From the NCBI GenBank assembly GCA_949290725.1, contig CASEST010000016.1:1-11596 (forward strand): 11,596 nt of DNA. The letters run 5' to 3'. The stretch's first letter is position 1. Each line of letters opens with the position of its first letter. Under the pieces are notes generated by a model that searched no databases, was not told the DNA's origin, and worked only from the letters and a program-made list of their open reading frames with translations. This document shows positions 6,429 to 11,596 of this stretch, one piece after another. The position numbers and the translations under genes were made by a program. The DNA is from an uncultured bacterium (GTDB lineage Bacteria; Bacillota_I; Bacilli_A; RFN20; CAG-826).

Positions 6429-7658
6429 CTAATTTACATTAAAAGTTGGTTTTCTTTTAACAAGGAAATTAATAGTCTCGTTGCCGAATACTAATAAAAT
6501 AAAGAAAGCAATTAAAATATAAGGGAGGATCAAAAATGTTGTAGCTTTTGCAATAACACCAAATAAAGGAGCGATTAAAAAATTAGCAATATAAGCAAAG
6601 GACATTTGAACGCCCATTACATTTTGAGAATATGTCTTAGTAAATCTTCTAACCGTGTCACGAATAATCGCTGGATAAACAGGTCCACATCCTAAACCCA
6701 TTAAAACAACGGCGATAGGCATTAAAATGATATTAAATTGCATAAATAATAAGATTATACCAATTAAAATAAAACTTTCTCCTATACGTATCATAAATCT
6801 TTCATTAACTTTTAAAGAAATTGGCCCAGCAATAAATCTTCCTGCGGTTACTCCTAAATAGAAAAACGAACCCCATAAAGCAGCGGTGCTTTCATCAACT
6901 AATGAATTACCACTGCTATCAACCAATCCAAAATGAACCATCGATGAAAACCACATTCCGGTTAAAGATTCAACTGATATATATGCTAAAAAAGCAATTA
7001 AAGCAAACCAAATACCTCTAATTTTAAATGTTTTGATAAAACCGATATCAGCTTTGCTTTCTTCTTCATTAACCTTATCCTTTTCTCGTTCAGTAAAGAT
7101 TTTTTCAGATTTTTTCCATAATGGTAAGGTTGTTAAGCTAATTATAAAAATGGCAGCTTGTATACCAGCTAAAATTAAGCCTCCAGTTCTCCAACCATTA
7201 AGATTTTCACTGCTAATAAATGAAGAGACAATCATAGGCGAAATTGTTGCGCCTATTCCCCAAGAAGCGTGTAGCCAATTCATATGCAGCGCATTGTAAT
7301 GCAAAGCAACATAGTTATTTAAAGCAGCATCAATCGCTCCAGCTCCAAGACCTAAAGGCAATGCAGCAATTAGCATGATCCAAAAATTTGGCGAAATAGA
7401 AAAAATAATCAACCCTACTACGGTCAAAATTATTGAACCACAAACAACTGGTCCGGTTTTAAATTTTTTAATTAGAGCTGTAGAGAAAAAAGAAGAAATT
7501 ATAGTACATAAAGATATTGAACAAGTTAATATGCCTTGATAATCTTCAGGAATATTTAAAGATGTTGATAACGCTGGCCAAGTTGTTCCTATTATAGAAT
7601 CCGGTAAACCAAGAGAAATAAATATTAAATATATTAATAATAATAAAACAATCGTCAT
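6429..7658 (-). CDS. MFS transporter, substrate unknown
   Basis: A 409-residue polytopic membrane protein with the two six-helix bundles of the major facilitator superfamily. A charged cytoplasmic loop (about 182-212, KKSEKIFTEREKDK onwards) separates them. The N-terminal GLPDSIIGTTWPAL (17-30) and GLGAGAIDAALNNYVALHY (103-121) resemble a Firmicutes MFS group related to sugar transporters of the FHS/FucP type. The substrate cannot be read from sequence. The ATG at 7658 has no recognisable Shine-Dalgarno (upstream is ACTAAAAAAATACT), yet no other Met lies before residue 70, so this start is kept. It follows ysgA by 31 bp, and that gap is filled by the TAGTA array, which hints at separate control. 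Confidence 0.9.
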   Translation of the reverse strand: MTIVLLLLIYLIFISLGLPDSIIGTTWPALSTSLNIPEDYQGILTCSISLCTIISSFFSTALIKKFKTGPVVCGSIILTVVGLIIFSISPNFWIMLIAALPLGLGAGAIDAALNNYVALHYNALHMNWLHASWGIGATISPMIVSSFISSENLNGWRTGGLILAGIQAAIFIISLTTLPLWKKSEKIFTEREKDKVNEEESKADIGFIKTFKIRGIWFALIAFLAYISVESLTGMWFSSMVHFGLVDSSGNSLVDESTAALWGSFFYLGVTAGRFIAGPISLKVNERFMIRIGESFILIGIILLFMQFNIILMPIAVVLMGLGCGPVYPAIIRDTVRRFTKTYSQNVMGVQMSFAYIANFLIAPLFGVIAKATTFLILPYILIAFFILLVFGNETINFLVKRKPTFNVN

Positions 7659-7695
7659 AGTATTTTTTTAGTAGATATCTAGTAGTTTATTAGTA
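7658..7695. repeat. Four TAGTA repeats at exact 11-bp steps
   Basis: TAGTA starts on the plus strand at 7658, 7669, 7680 and 7691, three identical 11-bp steps. The array begins on the last codon of ysgA and ends on the first base of the MFS start codon. In the MFS gene's direction it reads TACTA-N6 four times. Its 11-mers (TAGTAGATATC, TAGTAGTTTAT) closely resemble those of the array upstream of mraZ (TAGTAGATTTT, TAGTAGTTTTA). It is probably a regulator operator. Confidence 0.6.
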
Positions 7696-8418
7696 ATTAT
7701 TTCTAAGATGATAAAGGCAAATCGCCGTAGCAATTGCAACATTTAATGACTCGATATTGGCAATATCTATCTTAATTGTATAATCACAAATATCTAAAAT
7801 ATCTTTGCTAACTCCTTTTCCTTCATTTCCAACAACTAAAATCATTTTTGAAGGTTTTCTAAAATCATTAAGCAGAATCGTATTGCCTCTTAAAGCTGTT
7901 CCGACCAATGTATAATCGCCTTTCAAAACGCTAAGTATTTTAAAATCTTCAGGTATTAGATTCAAGTAAAATATAGCTCCTTGAGAGGCTTGAATTGTTT
8001 TTTGATTATAAAAAGGGATAATTGAATTTGAAATTATAGTTTTAACGTTAAAGGCTAAAGCAGTTCTTAAAATTGTTCCGATATTACCAGGATCTTGTAA
8101 ATTATCTAAATATAATATTAAATCGCCATCTATCTTCGCATTTTCTTTAATTTTACAAACACCGATAATATGTGAAAACGATTTATTACTACTTATTTTC
8201 TTTAAAATATCTTCAGTAACAATATATTGGTTAATATCATCGCTTAAATTTAATTCCTTATCACAAATAACATATTCTAAACCATTATTAATCGCCATCT
8301 CTAAAAGATGCTCACCTTCGATAATAAACTTTTTTTCTTTTTTGATATATTTGCTTTCTTTTAATTTTAAAGTGTATTTGATAATCTTATTTTCTTTAGA
8401 AGTAATTTTATAAATCAT
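7690..8418 (-). CDS. ysgA: 23S rRNA 2'-O-ribose methyltransferase, SPOUT (YsgA/TrmH-like)
   Basis: A SPOUT-class RNA 2'-O-methyltransferase of 242 residues. The N-terminal about 95 residues form the substrate-binding domain (FIIEGEHLLEMAI, 31-43). The C-terminal trefoil-knot domain carries motif 1 LDNLQDPGNIGTILRTA (104-120), motif 2 ILVVGNEGKGVSKDIL (193-208) and motif 3 KIDIANIESLNVAIATAI (216-233), with the expected Asn, Arg, Glu and SLN residues. In Bacillus subtilis ysgA sits directly upstream of pheS, as it does here apart from the inserted MFS gene. The Bacillus protein (RlmP) has been reported to methylate G2553 in the A-loop of 23S rRNA. That target is inferred for this gene from family and gene order. 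Its ATG overlaps the upstream gene's TGA by 4 bp (ATGA), so translation is coupled. Confidence 0.92.
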   Translation of the reverse strand: MIYKITSKENKIIKYTLKLKESKYIKKEKKFIIEGEHLLEMAINNGLEYVICDKELNLSDDINQYIVTEDILKKISSNKSFSHIIGVCKIKENAKIDGDLILYLDNLQDPGNIGTILRTALAFNVKTIISNSIIPFYNQKTIQASQGAIFYLNLIPEDFKILSVLKGDYTLVGTALRGNTILLNDFRKPSKMILVVGNEGKGVSKDILDICDYTIKIDIANIESLNVAIATAICLYHLRNNY

Positions 8419-9056
8419 TGATATATCTTTCTCCTTAATTTTTGATGTAAAAATTTATAATTTGGACAGTATTTAAAGACTATATTATAAAAGTCTTTGG
8501 AATGATTAAAATAATAACAATGCGCTAACTCATGAACGATTACTGCATTAATAATCTCTAAAGAATATGGAAAAAGCATCGTTGATAAAGATATTTTATG
8601 AGTCTTTCTAGAATTGGAACCATAACATGATTTCATGTTTTTTATAGTTAAAAAATATGAGGAATCAACTTCCATTAAATTACGATAAAATTCAAATCTT
8701 TCTAATAAAATAGCATATAAATCTTTTATTAAAAATTCATCTAATTCATTTAGATTAACTAACTTATTTTTATAAATTATAGAATTATTATTTATCTTAT
8801 AAGACTTACCTAAGATATGTATTTCCAATTCATTTTTTGAAGCTAAGTACCCTTTTTTATAAAGTTTTAGTGCATATTTTTTAACTACTTCAATAGCTTC
8901 AGCTTTATTAATTTTATAATAAGAAGTTATTAAAAAATAATCGCCTTTAAAATGATAATAGGTATTACGCTGATAATGCTTCTTTTTTTGATAATATATT
9001 TTATATTCTTGATTATTTATCGATAAAATATCAAGTATTTCATAACTAGAATTCAT
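8415..9056 (-). CDS. YgjP/SprT-like zinc metallopeptidase (DUF45)
   Basis: A 213-residue protein with the YgjP-like metallopeptidase domain. It has a YGSNSRKTHKISLSTML core (145-161, the family's W/YGS motif) and the zinc site HELAH (175-179), with a third His in NHSKDF (H185). The N-terminal half (about 1-120) is Lys/Tyr-rich and predicted soluble, with no signal peptide or membrane segment, so it should act in the cytoplasm. Cellular substrates of the family are poorly known. Its stop overlaps the ysgA start by 4 bp. The ATG at 9056 has no ribosome site, and a TATAAT box lies only 9 bp upstream, suggesting a leaderless or nearly leaderless mRNA. Codon use is like that of its neighbours. Confidence 0.9.
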   Translation of the reverse strand: MNSSYEILDILSINNQEYKIYYQKKKHYQRNTYYHFKGDYFLITSYYKINKAEAIEVVKKYALKLYKKGYLASKNELEIHILGKSYKINNNSIIYKNKLVNLNELDEFLIKDLYAILLERFEFYRNLMEVDSSYFLTIKNMKSCYGSNSRKTHKISLSTMLFPYSLEIINAVIVHELAHCYYFNHSKDFYNIVFKYCPNYKFLHQKLRRKIYQ

Positions 9057-9058
9057 AA

Positions 9059-9087
9059 TGGAATTATTATAAGAAAATAACTATAAT
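9059..9087 (+). promoter_or_regulatory. Promoter of the DUF523-ECF-CBS operon
   Basis: TATAAT at 9082-9087 with a partial -35 (TGGAAT, 9059-9064) at 17 bp. Transcription would start near 9094, leaving a leader of about 22 nt that carries AAAAGGG 8 nt before the ATG at 9117. It overlaps the oppositely directed promoter of the metallopeptidase gene. Confidence 0.5.
9066..9071 (-). promoter_or_regulatory. -10 box for metallopeptidase-ysgA-MFS unit
   Basis: TATAAT read on the minus strand, with a weak -35 (TTTAAT, 9094-9089) after a 17-bp spacer. The predicted transcription start is about 9059, only about 3 nt before the ATG at 9056. Confidence 0.5.
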
Positions 9088-9116
9088 TATTAAAGTTTTA
9101 TAAAAGGGAAAATATC

Positions 9117-9566
9117 ATGGAAGTAATATTAATAAGCGCATGTTTAGTCGGAGAAAAAACACGATATGATGGTAAAGGAAAATATAATCCTTTAGTAAAA
9201 GAAATCTTAAAAAAATATGATTTATTACCTATTTGTCCTGAAGTATTAGGTGGATTAAAGACACCGCGCGACCCTAGCGAAAGAATCAATGACGAAGTTA
9301 TAACAGTAAATGGCAAAAATGTTACTAAAAATTATCATGAAGGTGCTTTAAAAGCTTATAATGCAGCTAATTTTCAACACGTAAAAAAGGCTATTTTACA
9401 AGATAGAAGCCCAGCCTGTGGAGTTCATCAAATTCATAATGGAAGATTTGATAATGGCTTAATTAATGGAAAAGGTGTTTTAACCGAATTATTAGAAAGA
9501 AAAAATATTGTGTGTTATACAATTGAAGAATTTTATGAAAGGTTTATAAAATATAATGAAAATTAA
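9117..9566 (+). CDS. DUF523 family protein, TudS-like iron-sulfur desulfidase
   Basis: A 149-residue soluble protein of the DUF523 (YbbK) family. The conserved blocks are SACLVG (7-12), CPEVLGGLKTPR (40-51), DRSPACG (96-102) and GKGVLTELL (118-126). The three family cysteines C9, C40 and C101 are present. In the characterised member TudS such cysteines hold a [4Fe-4S] cluster, and the enzyme removes sulfur from 2-thiouracil-type substrates. That activity is inferred by family only. The start at 9117 has AAAAGGG at good spacing. Its end overlaps the next gene by 11 bp, so it is the first gene of a coupled operon with a transporter-like membrane protein and a CBS protein. Confidence 0.88.
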   Translation: MEVILISACLVGEKTRYDGKGKYNPLVKEILKKYDLLPICPEVLGGLKTPRDPSERINDEVITVNGKNVTKNYHEGALKAYNAANFQHVKKAILQDRSPACGVHQIHNGRFDNGLINGKGVLTELLERKNIVCYTIEEFYERFIKYNEN

Positions 9567-10101
9567 ATCTTTAATTTTAAAAATATCCTATATCGCATTA
9601 TTTTCCGCTTTAACATTTATCGGCGCTTATTTTATTGTCATACCTTACGCTTCTGGAAGCGGATATTTTAATCTGTCAGATTTATTTATTATTTTTTCTA
9701 GTATATATTTTGGACCAATAATTGGAATATTTTCAGGAATTATTGGTTCATCGTTATCCGACTTATTATTAGGTTATGCTTTTACAATTCCATTTACGAT
9801 AGTTGCTAAAAGTTTAGAAGCCTTAGTGGCATTTATAATTTTTAAATTATTTTTTAAAAAACCTATATTAAGAAACTGCTTATTATATTTATCGATTATC
9901 CCAATGGTTTTAACCTATTTAATAAATTATTTAATTTTATATGATTTTTCATTTTTATCATCCTATAGTTATTCATTATTTGATATTTTACAAGGCATTT
10001 TAAACGTCAGCGGAGCTTTATTAATTCTATTCATCTTCAAAAATATAAATATAAAAGAAAAATATGATTTTTTAAAACATCAGGAGGAAATAAAAAAATG
10101 A
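9556..10101 (+). CDS. ECF transporter S component-like membrane protein
   Basis: A 181-residue protein with about six hydrophobic segments (near 8-30, 40-56, 58-73, 76-98, 107-128 and 143-161), the length and topology of energy-coupling-factor S components. Typical marks are the helix-1 ALFSALTFIGAYF (14-26) and the GYFNLSDLFIIFSSIYFGP (36-54) and GIIGSSLSDLLLGYAF (61-76) blocks, as in vitamin/pyrimidine-type S components (COG4720-like). No ECF A, A' or T subunits are in the window, so it would have to use a shared module encoded elsewhere. The substrate is unknown. The ATG at 9556 lies inside the end of the DUF523 gene (11-bp overlap) with only a distant GAAAGG, so coupling is likely. Its TGA overlaps the next gene's ATG by 4 bp. 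Confidence 0.82.
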   Translation: MKIKSLILKISYIALFSALTFIGAYFIVIPYASGSGYFNLSDLFIIFSSIYFGPIIGIFSGIIGSSLSDLLLGYAFTIPFTIVAKSLEALVAFIIFKLFFKKPILRNCLLYLSIIPMVLTYLINYLILYDFSFLSSYSYSLFDILQGILNVSGALLILFIFKNINIKEKYDFLKHQEEIKK

Positions 10102-10505
10102 ACATCTTCTTCTTTTTAACCCCTAAATCTCAAATAAAAACGATAGACTCTTCTTATTCAATTCGTCAAGTATTAGAAATTTTTGAGCATTATCGTTATT
10201 CAGTTTTACCAGTCATAAATGAAGAAGGAAAATATTTAAAAACGATAAGTGAAGGTGATTTGCTTTATTATTTAAAAAATAATCTAAAATTTAATTTAAC
10301 AATGTATGAAAATATTAATGTCTTAGAAGTTCCTACTTATCGAAGCTATGAAGCGATTAATGTTTTAGAAGATATGGATTCTTTGATTTTAAAGGCGATG
10401 GACCAAAACTTTGTACCGGTAATTGATGACATGGGTTCATTCATCGGTCTTATCACTAGAAAATCGATTATTAAATATTTAATGGATAAAGAAAAGAGCG
10501 AATAA
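10098..10505 (+). CDS. Stand-alone CBS-domain pair protein
   Basis: A 135-residue soluble protein made of almost nothing but two CBS motifs (about 14-62 and 75-130). Each has the sheet-helix pattern VLPVINEEGKYLKTISEGDL (36-55) and FVPVIDDMGSFIGLITRKSI (105-124). CBS pairs (Bateman modules) usually bind adenine nucleotides or related ligands and signal energy or messenger status. The ligand is not predictable here. There is no enzymatic or membrane domain, so it should act on a partner. Coupling by ATGA to the ECF-like gene and a strong AGGAGG site 10 nt upstream suggest that the partner may be that transporter or its energising module. The stop codon lies in the loop of the terminator hairpin. 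Confidence 0.88.
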   Translation: MNIFFFLTPKSQIKTIDSSYSIRQVLEIFEHYRYSVLPVINEEGKYLKTISEGDLLYYLKNNLKFNLTMYENINVLEVPTYRSYEAINVLEDMDSLILKAMDQNFVPVIDDMGSFIGLITRKSIIKYLMDKEKSE

Positions 10506-10517
10506 ATTCGCTCTTTT
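10492..10517. terminator. Bidirectional terminator between CBS gene and glgP
   Basis: An 11-bp perfect inverted repeat (10492-10502 with 10507-10517) with a 4-nt loop. The core is GAGCGAA/TTCGCTC and the outer parts are A4/T4-5. It ends the plus-strand operon and, 13 bp past the glgP stop, also the minus-strand glgP unit. The left arm lies within the last four CBS codons and the stop codon TAA begins in the loop. Confidence 0.92.
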
Positions 10518-10530
10518 TAATTGTTTATTA

Positions 10531-11596
10531 TTAATCCAATATTACTTTTTCTAAATGCCAAATATCGCGATTATATTCTTCAATTGTACGATCACTTGAG
10601 AAATAGCCACTTAAAGCAATATTAATTAAGCATGATTTAAACCAAGCTTCTTTATTATTATAATACTCTTCAATTTTCTTACATTCTTTTAAATAAGAAT
10701 CAAAATCTAAAAGAATATAGTATTCATCATTATGATTCATAATCTCATCAAAGATTAATCTAAATCTTTGAGAAATATTTTCACACCATGGCCCAGAGAA
10801 TAATGAATCAAGAACTCTTCTAACATATTGATTGTTGTTATATAAATCCCAAGGATTATAACTACCACTCTTTTTAATGTCTTCGATATCTTTAACTTTT
10901 AATCCGAAGATGAAACTATTTTCATCGCCAACGCGTTCATTAATTTCAACATTAGCTCCATCTAAAGTTCCTAAAGTAATCGCTCCATTCATCATGAATT
11001 TCATATTAGAAGTTCCACTAGCTTCTTTGCCAGCAGTTGAAATTTGTTCACTAATATCAGAAGCTGTAATAATTAATTCAGCTAAAGAAACACCATAGTT
11101 TTCAATAAAGACAACTTTCATAAATTTATTAACTTCAGGATCATTATTAACAACATTAGCTACTGCGTTAATTAAATTAATAATTTCTTTAGCAAATACA
11201 TAGCTTGGGGCAGCTTTTGCTCCAAAAATATAGGTATGTGGAACCATGCTAAATTCTGGGTTATTTTTAATTTCAAAATAATAATGCATTATTTTAAAGA
11301 CGTTCATTAATTGTCTTTTATAAGCATGGAGTCGTTTGATTTGAACATCAAAAATTGAATTAACATCAACCTCAATTCCGTTATTTTCTTTAATATATTC
11401 AGCAAGTTTTATTTTATTATTTTGTTTAATTTTTCTAAGTCTTAATAAAACTTCTTCATCGTCTTTAAATTCTAATAATCTTTCTAATTCTTCTGGTTTT
11501 CTTTCCCATGAATTTCCAATCTTTTCAGTGATTAAATTAGCTAATTCTCTATTAGCATACATTAACCAACGACGATGGGTAACACCATTAGTTTTA
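10531..11596 (-). CDS. glgP: Glycogen/starch phosphorylase, C-terminal part
   Basis: Glycogen phosphorylase (GT35, PLP-dependent) releases glucose-1-phosphate from alpha-1,4-glucans. The window holds the last about 354 residues of a protein usually about 750-850 long. The reading frame continues off the right edge, where residues TNGVTHRRWLMYANREL match the family's TNGxTxRRWL block, so the Met at 11562 is internal. Other marks are FDVQIKRLHAYKRQLMN, YIFGAKAAPSY, and EASGTSNMKF with the PLP Schiff-base Lys (codon 11001-10999), followed by NGAITLGTLDGANVEI. The sequence ends in a normal C-terminus. It converges on the CBS gene with the shared terminator 13 bp past its stop. Whether it lies in a glycogen operon cannot be seen here. 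Confidence 0.97.
   Translation of the reverse strand, partial: KTNGVTHRRWLMYANRELANLITEKIGNSWERKPEELERLLEFKDDEEVLLRLRKIKQNNKIKLAEYIKENNGIEVDVNSIFDVQIKRLHAYKRQLMNVFKIMHYYFEIKNNPEFSMVPHTYIFGAKAAPSYVFAKEIINLINAVANVVNNDPEVNKFMKVVFIENYGVSLAELIITASDISEQISTAGKEASGTSNMKFMMNGAITLGTLDGANVEINERVGDENSFIFGLKVKDIEDIKKSGSYNPWDLYNNNQYVRRVLDSLFSGPWCENISQRFRLIFDEIMNHNDEYYILLDFDSYLKECKKIEEYYNNKEAWFKSCLINIALSGYFSSDRTIEEYNRDIWHLEKVILD

Noticed and set aside
7033..7299. 88-codon plus-strand frame inside the MFS gene
   Set aside because: It is antisense to a transporter gene, and its hydrophobic look mirrors the helices of that gene.
9098..9316. 72-codon minus-strand frame opposite the DUF523 gene
   Set aside because: The plus-strand frame has conserved family motifs and a good ribosome site. 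This one has neither.
2514..10101. Mycoplasma-type code with UGA as Trp
   Set aside because: UGA ends two genes at overlaps (8415-8417 and 10099-10101), and Trp residues in these genes are encoded by UGG.
10877..11098. 73-codon plus-strand frame inside glgP
   Set aside because: It lies antisense to the PLP-site region of glgP, the most conserved part of that gene.

Overview
The window is AT-rich chromosomal DNA from a low-GC Firmicutes/Mollicutes-type bacterium. The support is the AT-rich codon use, purine-rich AAGGAG Shine-Dalgarno sites, a T-box leader in front of pheS, the ysgA-pheS-pheT gene order known from Bacillus, and the mraZ-rsmH pair. UGA acts as a stop (for example at the end of the genes at 8415 and 10101) and Trp is encoded by UGG. 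This argues against Mycoplasma/Spiroplasma with code 4 and fits an Acholeplasma-, RF39- or Erysipelotrichia-like Bacilli lineage. The exact taxon cannot be read from this DNA.

Layout, right to left for the minus-strand blocks. (a) 10531-11596: the C-terminal part of glycogen phosphorylase, running off the right edge. (b) 9117-10505, plus strand: a tightly overlapping three-gene operon of a DUF523/TudS-like iron-sulfur protein, an ECF-transporter S-component-like membrane protein and a stand-alone CBS-pair protein. It ends in a bidirectional terminator shared with glgP. (c) 6429-9056, minus strand: a YgjP/SprT-like zinc metallopeptidase, a YsgA-type SPOUT rRNA methyltransferase and an MFS transporter. 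(d) 2017-6180, minus strand: a Phe-specific T-box leader, pheS, pheT and yceD, ending in a strong terminator. (e) 176-1846, minus strand: the mraZ promoter with MraZ boxes, then mraZ, rsmH and a 75-residue single-pass membrane protein. The operon ends there, where ftsL, pbpB and the rest of the dcw cluster would normally follow. (f) 1-175: terminator hairpins and no gene that can be assigned.

Most genes are housekeeping: tRNA charging, rRNA modification and accumulation, the start of the division cluster, and glycogen breakdown. The more unusual signals are in the non-coding DNA. Four TAGTA pentamers at an exact 11-bp step lead into the MFS transporter start. A sister array (three exact copies plus one degenerate) lies upstream of the mraZ promoter. 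Spacing of this kind is typical of OmpR/PhoB-type response-regulator sites. Four 10-bp-phased RTGG repeats, the likely MraZ operator, run from the mraZ -10 box to its start codon. The Phe T-box appears to switch between antiterminator and terminator by a register shift within one hairpin. The metallopeptidase gene looks nearly leaderless. No mobile element, CRISPR array, tRNA or rRNA was seen.
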